DNA from: Pseudoscleropodium purum
Lineage: Eukaryota > Streptophyta > Bryopsida > Hypnales > Brachytheciaceae
DNA: 64,000 nt
Direction of reading: 5' to 3'
NCBI GenBank assembly: GCA_963969395.1
Contig: OZ017797.1
Span: 32,054,001-32,118,000 of the forward strand
Part shown: in pieces, positions 1 to 11,300 of the stretch
How the letters are laid out: every line of letters begins with the position of its first letter
Numbering within the stretch: position 1 is the stretch's first letter
Program-made: the position numbers and the translations under genes
The notes under the pieces: generated by a model
What the model was told of the DNA's origin: nothing
The model's database searches: none
Seen by the model: only the letters and a program-made list of their open reading frames with translations

Positions 1-690
1 AATCTTCCGGTACTTCAACTCGTCCGGTGCAATGTGGAATTTGTCCGAGTGAATGACCCCCGGAAGACGCTGCTTTTTGTAAGGAAATGCGTGTAGGAGC
101 CTCGTTTCCAACGCGTGGTAAATAGCGTTCACCTCGTTCTCCTTCGTCTTGGTTGTGAGATGATTTCCACGCCGGAGTGCCTCGTCAAGTGTCAGCTTTA
201 GTGGCTTGTTGGGGTCGTCCCTGGCCTTCGCTTTTCTCTTCGGTTTGCTGGGCGACCCGGTCTCTTGCAGATCAGTTGCAGCGACTTCAGTCACTGGCGC
301 TGCCACTTGCTTCCTCGCTGAGGGTACCTTATTCTTCTCCTTTTCCAACTCACGAGCGATGAACGCATTGTGTTCATCGCGCTCTATCTTCAAGCACTCC
401 CAGCCTTAGATGAGGTCCTCTGCACTAGACGACGTGTTTCCCTCGAACGTCATGCCCATCGACATTGACTTCTCTCCACAAACCTCCTCCATGCACTTGT
501 TCACCGGCAACTCCACCGCGAAATAATCGGCAACTCCATCCGTACTTCCTAGTGGCATCAAGCATATCATGACGTGCACGGAATCGCCAACAGTCATGAT
601 GTACAATACACTTCCTTTGCCAGGGGTCATGTTCCCTTTCAGCTTGAAGGAGCATACAATCTCCATTGTCGTGTCGGATAACTGCCTCCA
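1..690 (-). pseudogene. Unrecognised minus-strand ORF, broken by one stop, running off the left edge
   Basis: One minus-strand reading frame runs from about 690 to position 1, with a single in-frame TAA at 406-408. Upstream of the stop it starts at or before the ATG at 666 and reads a mixed beta-like segment (MEIVCSFKLKGNMTPGKG...). Downstream it reads a charged, Lys/Arg-rich stretch containing KIERDEHNAFIARELEKEK, then SPSKPKRKAKARDDPNKP (possible nuclear localisation signal), then a helical tail reaching the window edge. I do not recognise the family. The frame stays open on both sides of the stop, so it was once coding. It points away from the broken DUF7869-type gene that begins at 2528 and lies next to the palindrome cluster, so it could be a second ORF of the same mobile element. 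That link is inference. Confidence 0.45.
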
Positions 691-805
691 ACATAGACCC
701 CATTCTTAGATGGCCTCGATCGCTCGCCATGTTGCCCTCGGTGGATACCCGTCTCCCAATATCCGAGAGTTTGGGATTTGCTCACCCAAAAGGCGGGCCA
801 AGAGA

Positions 806-1103
806 GTCGGTTTCCTACAGAACAATACAATTGAATTCTCAGTACACTCACACTATGCACCTTCACTTTGTGCATCCACTGTATCAGCTGCCAGCCGATA
901 CAACCTCTCAGTCCCTAAACCCTACCGTCGGAAGACATTTCTAGAAATTCCTAAGTCGGTTTCCTACAGAACAATACAATTGAATTCTCAGTACACTCAC
1001 ACTATGCACCTTCACTTTGTACATCCACTGTATCGGCTGCCAGCCGATACAACCTTTCAGTCCCTAAACCCTACCGTCGGAAGACATTTCTAGAAATTCC
1101 TAA
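806..1103. repeat. 149 bp tandem duplication, two copies, each with one palindrome
   Basis: Copy 1 (806-954) and copy 2 (955-1103) have an exact period of 149 bp and differ at about three sites, all transitions. Each copy contains one 21 bp palindrome (881-901 and 1030-1050). The copy-1 palindrome has one mismatch and the copy-2 palindrome is perfect. The unit begins GTCGGTTTCCTACAG and ends in TAGAAATTCCTAA. Confidence 0.95.
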
Positions 1104-1281
1104 GTCAACCGTCCCGGGATCATATCGGCTGCTAGCCGACATAGCTTAAGCTCAGGCTCCTAGTGAGTGCTGCAATGTATGTCGGCTGCCAGCTGATATA
1201 GTAAATAATAGGTGCCTCAGAATCTCAATGGCTATCCTATATGATATAGCAAATGACAGTGTATCGGCTAGCAGCCGATAC
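881..1281. repeat. Left cluster of five palindromic hairpins
   Basis: Copies of the core TATCGGCTGCCAGCCGATA (9 bp arms around one C) or close variants lie at 881-901, 1030-1050, 1123-1141, 1180-1198 and 1261-1281. The copy at 1030-1050 is perfect over 21 bp; the others carry one to three changes. Degenerate half-sites continue at about 1350-1490 (for example TATCGGCTGC and TCGGCTGCTGA). Because the unit is a palindrome it reads as the peptides YRLPADT, SAASRY or GCQPI in any frame on either strand, so many short ORFs here are artefacts of it. Confidence 0.9.
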
Positions 1282-2382
1282 ATGTAGTGAAAAGTACCTC
1301 TCAGTCGCCAAATCGGAGGACACCATCGCCAATGGACTCTGTCGCTTATTGGCTGCTGAAGATGACTTGTCGGCTGCTGAAAAAGCACGCTTGCCTCGCT
1401 CTCCTTCACTGTCGGCTGGCCAGAAATGCGTATCGGCTGCGCTAGGATGTATCGGTTGCTGCTTTGCTTTGCGAGGGGATGTCAGCTGCAAGCCGGACTG
1501 AAGGAGGGAGAATGGTAGAGTGAGAGTGAGTGAGGCTGAGAGTGAGTGAGAGTGAGTGACAGAGAAAGAGCAGGAGACACAAATGGCAAATGAGAGAAAA
1601 TGAAAGTGGCCAGGGGTGTATACCTCCTAAACCCTCGGTTGCCAGCCGGTAGGTGCAATCATGACAAACCGAGTCCGTTCTTCCATAAATTTCATCCGTT
1701 AGCATGTACTCCACATCCAGCAAAGTACATGGAAGTTACGAACACTCATTGCAGAGATGCGTACGTTTCCCAACACGATCTCCCGATGCACGGACTTGTC
1801 TCTCTTGCAATCACCACAACTTCATCCTCTTCCAGATTCAAATTTCAGGCGCCAAATTCAGTTTCAGGCTTGCTCACCTAGGATCAGATCTTGGAGGACT
1901 TCCATTTTCATTTTCATTTGCCCCACACATGCACTTAGAGCGTCCAAGAACCGTCAGGGAATTGCAGTGGCTTGTTGTGGAATGTTTATGAGGGATGCAA
2001 CGTGACAGGGAATTCAGTAGACCTCAGTTCAATGCAGAATTGAGTAGTCTTCGGGTTCAGGAAGCGCTCTTCGACAGTTGTTATTTGGCGTTTAGGCTTA
2101 CGTAGGATTTGCAGTGGGATTTGAATTGCTCCAAGCTACATTTGAATTGCAGTAGGATTCTAATTGCAGTAGTAGTCAGGAGCATTCTCGGAAATTAGTT
2201 GCCTGACAGAGGTTCAGGATTTCCTATTCGGTTGCACATGTGTTTCCATTTCATTATTTTGACTGGTCAGAGCATCTGTGGACAGTGCCTAGATCATAGG
2301 AAGCGCAAAATCTAGCTTCGTGCATGATCCCCAAAGTTCTGGCTGTATAGTCCTACCTCTGTGCTTGACCGTATGGACAGTG
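1104..2382. other. Non-coding leader of the transposon-like block
   Basis: No convincing coding sequence is visible. The stretch holds decayed palindrome half-sites, a GAGTGA/GTGA-rich simple-sequence tract at about 1503-1565, and mixed unique sequence with several GAATTGCAGTAGGATT-like near-repeats at about 2105-2175. Together with the palindromes it probably forms the 5' non-coding part of the element whose broken gene begins at 2528. Confidence 0.5.
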
Positions 2383-2468
2383 GTATCGGCTGCCAGCCGA
2401 TACCAATTTCTATACCAGGAAGGTCGTGAAGCACCAGGTACACAGACGTATCGGCTGCCAGCCGATAA
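2383..2468. repeat. Two palindromic hairpins just before the broken DUF7869-type gene
   Basis: Copies lie at 2383-2403 (perfect 21 bp palindrome) and 2448-2468 (perfect 19 bp core with one mismatch in the outer base pair). They are 65 bp apart start to start and sit 60-145 bp upstream of the ATG at 2528. Confidence 0.95.
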
Positions 2469-2864
2469 GGTCATCACGGATCTATCAGAGATTCCGACAT
2501 TGTGGGTTCTGACTCCGATTTCAAATCATGAGTGGATCTGATGACTGGACATCGGGTGCGAGTCCTATTGAGGCATTCATGAAAAATGGAGGCTCGGGAA
2601 GACTGAAAATGCAGAAGGGAGTTGTTGTGGCTCTTACACTGAAAGGATTATACTACTCCGAAAGGACGGTCGTAGAAAGGGTGGTGAGCCACGATCCCTA
2701 CCTCGTACGCGTTCATGTCCTAGACGTTCCAAATAACCTCGATATGCCTCTTCCGTTTCCTAAGGGAGACATGGTGTTCCTGCGACACTGTCTGGGAAGG
2801 TCAATCGTGTGGGAGGCAGAGAACATCTATCCCCATGCAGAGTCTGAAGGGTCTTCTTCTATTG

Positions 2865-3238
2865 GTGTCGGCCGGCAGCCGATACAAGTGGTTACAGATG
2901 AAAAACCCATACAACAATTTCTGTCACTCACTGTCAATATGGATGTCTCACTACTGCAAACTGTGGGCACGGATCTACTGTATGCTGATGTAGGTACAAT
3001 TGTACAATGTTCTCCGAAGGGTTACTGGGAAGGCTTTCGCGTTCCACACAACTTCTTCCTCGTTGTGAAGCTACTGCACGTTGTCGATGATTTCCAGGAT
3101 CAGAGTGCTTATTGCGAGATTCCTGAATTCATGACACTCAAACGCTGTGTTGGATTCAAAATACTCTGGAGTGGTTATAAGGTCAGACCAATCGAGACCT
3201 CCGTCCCAATAACCAAGGTTGTCGGCTGCCAGCCGACA
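2865..3238. repeat. Two palindromic hairpins inside the reading frame of the broken gene
   Basis: The copy at 2865-2885 is a variant with a GCCGGC centre. The copy at 3220-3238 is a perfect inverted repeat using the TGTCGG variant on both arms, so a change on one arm is matched on the other. Both keep frame 2 open, reading IGVGRQPI and VVGCQPTG. Confidence 0.9.
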
Positions 3239-4503
3239 GGAGAACCTGCGACCCATTTCATGTAGGCTCAAGTCGATGGTAACTACGAGAGTGGTGGGAG
3301 TTCGAAGGATGTACAGGTAGAATTATGTGATCCGGGAACATAGCGAGTACTTCCTACTGCATCAGATGAAGACGAGCGAGATGATAGGCTCTATTCGTCC
3401 GACGATGACAACCGCGGGTCTGCAGAGGATCACCGCGATGTTGATGGTTACAGTACCTCTGGCACTGCCGTGTCCGACACAAGTGTTGCTGACAGCATGG
3501 AGCATTCGGACGCGTTTAGAGCTGATACTCAAAGTGGAGATAATGGCCATCTGGATGGAATGCAAGCTAGGCTTCCAATCCCAGATAGACCGCTCTGGAG
3601 AAATCAATACTGTGAACTTCTAATGACGACTTCTCGGTTCTCAGAAGAACCATGATCCAAGTCTGCCTACCAGATGAGGCCTACGATGATGGCGTCCTGG
3701 GCGACACGGATGTCGGGGTCATGTTCGTATCGGACAATGACGAACTGCAAATGACAACCATGCGTTGGAGGCTCAGATACACAAGGTTGGAGGGTGGACG
3801 GCTACTATTTGAAATTGTCACGCTCTGCTCAGAGGCTGCTCTATTGAATGAGTCGGACGATAACGGAATGCAAGGGGTACCGAGGAATCCATACCGCTCT
3901 GTGCGCAGAAGGGTGATTCCCAAGGATCACGAAAGCCAATCCAGGCTGCAAATGAAGACCTCGGAGACGGAGGTACGTAAGGTCAGCTCACAGAAGTGCT
4001 GTAAGCTCAAATGCTGCTAGACGTTTCCCTGGGAGGACACGAGGTCTATACGACGAAAGTTCTTCGCTTGCACATTCGAGAGTAGGAGGGAGGTAGCGTA
4101 TGCGGTGCAAAGTCAGCTTCATGCAGGGGTTATTCCAGGAAAAAAATTCATTACTCTTGCAAATATAGACGTCTGCGAGAACGCATGGTATATCATTCAC
4201 GGGGTATCGAGGTCGGCCTATCATGTTTACAAGGCTGCAGCCGTGGGAGGATCCGTTAATGGCTCGCATGGAAATGCGGGGGCCCGACGGCCACGGCCAC
4301 AAACAATCCAAGCTCAAGCAACCCTCAAAACGATCATCGACGACAATGCCGACAAAATGCCAAACGAGTTCAGAATGGTTGGAAATAAACGCGTCGACAA
4401 TCTCAAGGTCCTCCCCTCTGCAATGAATTGGGATCACATGCGCGAACAAGTCAATTATGTAAGTCCATCATCTACCTCTTCGTCTACAGTAGAAAAGTCC
4501 TTT

Positions 4504-4610
4504 TATCGGCTGCCAGCCAATACAATCATGTCTGAACTTTGAATGTAGAAGCCATTGATCTTTCCTTTCTATAGGCCGTCATTTGCAGTTCTGTCGGCTG
4601 CCAGCCGATA
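4504..4610. repeat. Two palindromic hairpins inside the predicted intron
   Basis: Copies at 4504-4522 and 4592-4610 fall within the 202 bp intron 4459-4660 of the broken gene. Each has one mismatch between its arms. They are 88 bp apart. Confidence 0.88.
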
Positions 4611-6695
4611 CAACTCTATAGTCTTCCATGGAAACTCATCCATGAAGTCATGTTCTTCAGGTCAATGGAATATGCAATATGAAGTCGGTCTCGCAGTCTG
4701 CTATCAGCCGCCTTCGGAATGCTCATTTCAAAAACGTAGAGGTCAAGGCCGTAGGGAGCAATTTCTCAAAATGCACAGAATGTGACTTCCTGGTAGAGTT
4801 CATTGCAAAGTATCCAAAAGGTTGTAATGAGTGGCAGGCCCTGGTCAACGACAAAGAGAGACATCTCAATTACCAGTGCGCTTGTAGAAATGTATACAGT
4901 GGATGGACCATGCAGTCGGTGCAAAATCCATCAGAGTTCCTCTGCATTATTCATGACAAAATGGACACCACAAAGACTGCCATTCCGAGGATGCAGCGCA
5001 TCACCAAGGCCACCGCAGGGCTAGGGCAAATACCAATCTCGTGTACTGGAATGCTCACACATGGACATGGAGATGGCGCGTATGCACATTACGCCACATC
5101 ACTCTGGCCTGGGGATTCAAATTTCACAATTTTGTCCATCTGCAGGGTCCTCAGGGCCCTAGAACTACCACCTGTTCGGGAGTCCAAGATCCTCTTCTCG
5201 ACTCCACCGCTAAACACCTTCTTCGAGGCTCTGCTTCATGGGAAATCGAGATGCAACTCGTCAATCCCGTAGGCCTCGGACATGGTGATCGACGCAGCGA
5301 GACCAGGATGACCTCAGGTCCCACTTCCGAGGAAACTGTTCTTGCAACTCGACAATTCAGCAAAGGACAACAAAAATCGATTCCTCATGGCTTTCTGCCC
5401 ACTGCTCACTGCCAGGCGCATATTCAAGGAAGTTTCAATGGGGTTCCTTATTGTCGGGCATACGCACGAGGACATTGATACGCACTTCAGTTATCTCTCT
5501 AAACTGATCAAAAGGAAGAACACATACGTACTTGCGGATCTCATGAAGGCGTTCATGGATTCACAGAAGACTGTAGCCTTCATTCCGGAGTTTGTGCAAG
5601 AAGTGGCGGACTTCAAATCATACTTCAAGGGCTTCCATCATGATGGGGTGAACAAAATCATCGGGCTCGGAGATAAACACCTCTTCAAGTTCTACGTCGT
5701 GGAGGATGGTGTGGATCGTGGATGGCCAGTCATGAGGTACAAGCTCAGGGCCACAGATTCTTTGTGGCTGCCTCTTGGCGCACCTGTCAAAATGTGGACA
5801 GCGGACAAAAATGGACAACCCAATATTCCATAGGGGGACCCTCGACCTGTGCCTTTCAAGGCACTTTGGGGGAATGTGGACATTAATACCAGAAGGCGAA
5901 ATGCAGAAAAAGAAGTCGCAAGGGCTATAGAGTGCAATGAGAAACAGACATTCATCAAAAACGGAATAGCAAAGTTCATTGAGTTCTGGAAATCGGGAAT
6001 GGCCAGAGATAGACGGTACGCACAAGAAATGGCAGGCTGTGTGGCTTACTGGGAAAGAATTCAATCGGAGATCAATTCGGTGCTACCTCAAACTCCTGCA
6101 TTGCTTCAAGAAGGATTATGGCCGCTCTCTGATTGGACAAGAGATCACACGTCGACTTTTGTAGACAAGGGGGCGGAAGAGAATTATTCAGTAGACACCA
6201 CTCCGGAGGACAAAGGGGATCCCACTCCATACTGCGGACCTGCGAAGGACAGGCCGCGCTTGAGATTCAATCCATTCAGGGATGTTCTGCTCGGAGACTT
6301 TGTTCTTTGTCGACCATGTCACAACAATCATCTGCCTGTCTAGCTGGAACGGGTACTCCAATGTGTGGACATGTCTCCGGGGCCCACGTATGGTAATTTT
6401 AAAATTGAGTGGTAGACTCCGATGAAAGCCAAGAGGGAGTCAAAAGCGCTCATTGCGAGGGAGTGCTGGACCCGAAGATGGCACAAGGAACTCTGTCTTC
6501 CGCAGATGGTCCATGTCAACATTGTCTTGTACTCGCACAGAATGCCCTCGCACGCAAAGAAAGGACCTCTCACATCTCATGTCATCCCGGAGGCATCCGT
6601 TGCTACTGCTATTGCGAATCTGGAGGTCGCGGGGGCAGCTTTGGACAGAGATGCAGACAAGGGCGGAGAGGATTACTGACATATCGCCTCGGACC

Positions 6696-7164
6696 TATCG
6701 ACTGCCAGCCGATACAATAGTTTAGCTTTGGAGTTGTGTCACCATCACATTGCTAGACGGATCCGAATCCTCGCTGCAGGTGTCGGCTGCCAGCCGATAC
6801 TAAAGGCTTCGCTGCATGTCGATCGCATGGTTCTTGAACAGGATGTTTTCACTTCAGGATGATTACATGCATATCCACAATATTTACTCATTTGTGGATG
6901 TGCCTTCATATCTTTTAGGGTGTGCCTTCATATCTTATAGGTTGTGACTATAAGTCTTATGACTAGTCTGTTTTGACATTTTTAATATGTATCCGTTGGC
7001 TGCTGACAAATCACATTTATTTGAATCTCCTATGGGAACCATGTTACAACTATTTTATCTTCAGTGCACAGGCGATTTGCTCATTTCTCTATCTTTCATG
7101 TTCGTTGTCCTGCTTTTTGGTTTTGCACACTTTACTGTGCTGTCTTATCAGCTGCCAGCCTATA
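6696..7164. repeat. Right cluster of three palindromic hairpins
   Basis: Copies lie at 6696-6714, 6780-6800 and 7146-7164, immediately downstream of the stop of the broken gene. The last is the most decayed (TATCAGCTG C CAGCCTATA). A degenerate half-site GTTGGCTGCTGAC sits near 6993 and GGGCTGCCGAC near 7290. No further copy was seen from 7.3 kb to the right end. Confidence 0.88.
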
Positions 7165-8233
7165 TGTCAATGGGCACAGGATGGATGCACAGTCATAGGC
7201 ACCGGTTTTGCTATTGCATAGAAACCGGTCCAAAATACAACAATCCACTTTTTTTTTGTACCCTTGGTTCTTCTGAACAAGGTGTGGGTGGGCTGCCGAC
7301 ACTTTTTAATCATTTGAAGCATATTCTCTACCTTTTTTAATGTGGCTATGGACTATGAATTTGTCCATAATTTGTGCAATTGTCCATAATTAGTTAAATA
7401 TAGGTTCTTGTGTGAAGGGTTGAGAGGCCAAAGTCGGGGTTTTCTGAAATGTGATTGGTGGAAGCCAACAGACTCTCAACTTTTGGCCCATGTGTGAAGC
7501 GGCCCTTAATGTCCTATACAATATAGGATTATCTTTACAGCAAAAGTCTTATCTTCGAAGAGGATTTTTTTAAATACATGGACAATTTTCATTGATAGAA
7601 GAAAGTGTACAACAAAACCAAGGGAGTTTCAAAGAGGATTTCACAACACTAATAAGTTAATTATCACTTTACACCAAAGGTGAGAATTGAGAAGACAAGC
7701 AAAGTAAGCTCAAGGAATGTAACTTTACACTCAAAAAAATTTAGTCCAAGAGAATGATGTGAACAACATTTTTTACCTTAATGATAAAAAAAGGACATGA
7801 GTTTTAAGTCTCTTGGAATTGTAGTTAGGCCTATCTCAAGAGGTGGGCTTGACTAAAATTCTTGAAGACCCCTTGGGCTAAAAGGCTCATAGCCAATCAT
7901 TTAAAAAGAACTCACATTAAAAAATTTGTTTAGTTTATAAAATATACTAAAAGAATATATTGGACACTTTTGTATCTTTTTCTTAGGCTCTCCCTTTACA
8001 CTACCTACAAATGCTAGGACCTCTAATAGTTGACTTCTCAAAGTCAAGCCATGGACCTTGAGATGTTATTTTCAAGGCCTAAAGACCTCTTTACACTTAC
8101 ATTAAGATTAATTTTAGAGAAAATTATTCAAGGTTGATAGTTCGTCATTGATATGCCAATCGTGAAGATAAAATAAAGCGATAGGGACCTACAAAATATT
8201 TTATCTATAGTTTAAGCATGTTTTCTAAACCAA

Positions 8234-8249
8234 GGGGGGGGGGGGGGGG
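8234..8249 (+). repeat. Homopolymer run of 16 G
   Basis: Sixteen consecutive G lie between CCAA and TATGAG in otherwise AT-rich sequence. The exact length may be a sequencing estimate. Confidence 0.9.
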
Positions 8250-11221
8250 TATGAGAATTTTTCTAAATGATTGGCTATGAGGACTTTGACCCTTGGATTC
8301 TCAAATTTTGCATCAAGCCTACCAAGAGAAATGGGCTTAACACAAATTAGAAAGGACTCAAAATTTACACACTTTGATGACATTGAAGATAAAAATATTT
8401 TCCACATCATTCTTTCCTTGGAACTAGAAAATTTGAGCTTAAACTTATATTCTTTGGTCTTTTGAATATTCTAACGTTTCATTGGTTGAAAAATTACTTT
8501 GTTTGTATTTTGTTTTGCCTCTAGTATATACTCATTTTTAAATAAATATTATTCAATTATTTTATCAATAAATTATATATTTGTGAAGATTGAAGCAATG
8601 GAGTCTCAATCACAAGTTTAGATTTTATGTGAGGACTTGAACTATAAGGGTTTTGCACCTCTAAAGTCTTTTATATATCATTTCTTATGATACACATATA
8701 AAACACTTTTGTATTATCAATGGATTCATTTTCAACTCATTTGTAAGATAATTATTTCATCTAAACCTACATAAAAGATCATATAACTCAATTTGATTTA
8801 ATTGTTGATAAGTTTTATTTGAGGTGTATATATTGTTTACTAGATCGCTTGTCAAGTATTCATTACAACTTATCCTATAATAGTGATATTAGAAAAAAAA
8901 ATTGTAATAAATACTCAAAATCCAATATTTACCTTGCATCTATTGGGTAGATGTTGAATGTGTTTAAGAGCTTTCTATTGGGACCTATAGGACACAAATG
9001 ATGTATATGAAAATATATTGCTAAGAATTTTTGTTTATTATTCAACAGTGTGACTAGCATGGTAATTCAATGCTTCGTAGTTTTTGTGCAAGGTTCTAAA
9101 TCACCTCGTGTAAGAATGGAAAGAGAAGGAAAATATACAAAAATGCCCATCTAATGTCTAGGTTCTTTTCGTGCCATAAATTATTTTGCCAAGGAAGATC
9201 CAATTCTATATTTTTCTTCAAAAGTCACAAATTTTTAGAAATAACATCATTGATTTAATAAAAATTTGGTATTTATGGACTAAAATAAAAATTTAGAGGA
9301 CATATAAACTTTATTACTTCTTATTTGGATAGCTTGCCATCCATAGCTAAAAAATCCTTATAAACTAAGAAACATATTAATTATTATTTATTGTTGCATA
9401 ATTCATCAAGGTAACTATTGAATTTTGAAGATTAAAGTTTCAATTATATAGAATTAAATAATTTCAAATCATAATCCACAAGTGCAATCTCAATTTTTAT
9501 AGTCAAAGTTGAATAAATGGTATAATCAGATTAATTGTTAAAAAAAAAAATATTGAATCCAATTTTTTTTTGTAGTGGAGTGTTTAAATTTTTTATTTTT
9601 TATTAAGCAAAGAATCTCCACTTGGTGAAATCCAACAAAATTCAAAAAATTTGGAGTTAGAACCAACAAATTATTATTTTTTCAGTGGAACAAGTAATTG
9701 GAACTTTTAAACATTATACACACTCAAATTTTGAGTTCAATCTTTGGATTCATGTTTTAAGGTTGTCTATGTCTAATGTGGCAACTTTTAATTATATTTC
9801 AATGTATCCAACAACAAATAAATTACTTGCTTTTCTTTGAAATTTTCTTTAAAAATCTAATTTTTTTTGTTGAAGGAGTCAAACCCTCACTATATATAAT
9901 GCATAAATCATCTGTGCCAACTTCAAAGACCTTTCTTCCATGCACAACACTTCTATATATGGTTGTTGAAAACTTCTTAAGCAATCTTTCCCTCAAAATG
10001 TTAGGAATTTGAAAATAGTTGAAGAATTTTTTTTGGAATTCTCTTTGGAAGGTTCCTTGTTTGTTATTAAAGTATGACACTAAAGCAAAAAAACAAAACA
10101 ACGTGAAGTTTTGAATGAATAAAATGTTTTTGGAAGAAAGAACTTTATTTCCTAATTTAGGCCTTAACATTTTGACCAAAACTAAAAATTTCTTGCACTT
10201 TATACAAAAATCTCAAAAATATATGTATACATTAAAATTATTATAAAAATCTTTTTCAATTTGAATTTTGGTATGATTGACAAAAATCTTTAAAATCTCA
10301 TAATTTTTACTTTGGCAATTTCAATATATCAAAATGTCACATTTATATACTACAAGTTATGAGTTTAAATTTCAAATAGAATCGAATAAATAAAAGTTTC
10401 AATTATGGTTTTGTATTAATTAAGAATCTATAATTTATTTTGTCAAATATATTGAAAACCTTATTATGAAAAAAAAAAAATCTCATAAAGTAGAAATGAA
10501 AACTTTTGAAACACGTAATTTCAATTAAGTATTGCAAAAAATAATTTTGATTAATAAAACTTAGTGTTTTTAAAGATGATTTAATCTCAAACATGCCACA
10601 ATCAATGAGGACATTGGCAAATTAATAATGAAGAGAGAATTGGAAGTCATTGGTTGCCTTAATGTATGCACCACAAGGTGTAAAGTTCAAACCCAATGGT
10701 AATGCATGACCAGTTGGCACCCTCGTCCATCCATAGTCAAATCATTTTGTATACAAAAGAATTCTACTTCTTAAAACATTTTTCATTGAATTTTTCTTGA
10801 AACACAAAAGAAAGTGACATCAAAACCACATTGATTTATATTTTTTGCAATTTGGAAAAATTAATTGTAAATTAAAAAAATTAAAATTTTTAATCTACAA
10901 AGTACTTCTAAAATGTCCCCATTGTATAAAATATCCATTGGCTAGTATACTAAAGAATCTAATATCACCCTTTGAGGCATTTTGTTGAAGGGTGGACAAG
11001 CTCTAAAATGGTACAAATTTTATGTGACCCCCAAATTATCATGAATTGTACATACATTTTCCTAAATTTCAAAGTAGAAAAAATTGCAAAATTTGTAAGA
11101 GTAGAACCAAAACCAAAGCAAGCTCATGCATATTGTTGTCTTATAAAACTTTCAAGAGGAGTCATGAAGAAGATTATACAGGTTTTGGTATGGCAAATTT
11201 ATTTTTTATTTTTTTAAAATG

Positions 11222-11300
11222 GTGTGCATTAATCCCTAACTACCCGAGGCACCAGAATTTGGTATTTGCAAAACTTTGAAGCTAAATAAAAACTAACCAA
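11222..11300 (+). repeat. Dispersed repeat, copy 1 (second copy at the right window edge)
   Basis: The stretch containing CGAGGCACCAGAATTTGG and TTTGCAAAACTTTGAAG, followed by AAATAAAAACTAACC, matches the last 65 bases of the window (about 63936-64000), which read CCAAGGCACCAAAATCTCATG then TTTGCAAAACTTTGAAG and AAATAAAACCTAACC. Both are in the same orientation. It is probably part of a larger interspersed element that continues past the right edge. Confidence 0.75.

Larger units (their letters stand above)
2528..6679 (+). pseudogene. Broken DUF7869-type transposon protein gene
   Basis: Reading frame 2 from ATG 2528 runs to 3655, switches to frame 1 (about 3652-4458), and returns to frame 2 through an intron 4459-4660 (GTAAGT...TTCAG). 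It then reads to TGA 6677-6679. Frame 2 is cut at 3263, 3341, 5270, 5309, 5831, 6341 and 6409; frame 1 is cut at 4018; a frameshift lies near 3650. Recognisable blocks in order are an acidic Ser/Asp-rich middle, AWYIIHGVSRSAYHVYK, a FSKCTECD cysteine pair, IHDKMDTTKTAIPRM, TGMLTHGHGDGAYAHY, LFLQLDNSAKDNKNR and GFLIVGHTHEDIDTHF. From memory these match the DUF7869 family seen in many plant and animal mobile-element-like proteins. The aspartates in IHDKMD, QLDN and HEDID could form an RNase-H-like triad (inference). Several stops look like CAG or TGG turned into TAG, as after cytosine deamination. No product of normal length can be made. Confidence 0.75.

Noticed and set aside
666..1093. Overlapping plus-strand frames with repeated peptide YRLPADTTFQSLNPTVGRHF
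   Set aside because: The repeat comes from the 149 bp tandem duplication and the palindromes, not from a coding repeat.
881..1281. Palindrome cluster as a CRISPR array
   Set aside because: The spacing is irregular, the unit is a full palindrome and the host is a eukaryote with spliced genes.
9776..10179. Frames of 78 and 118 codons on opposite strands in AT-rich DNA
   Set aside because: Composition is AT-driven with Phe/Lys/Asn bias and no domain; possibly an old transposon fragment but not supportable.
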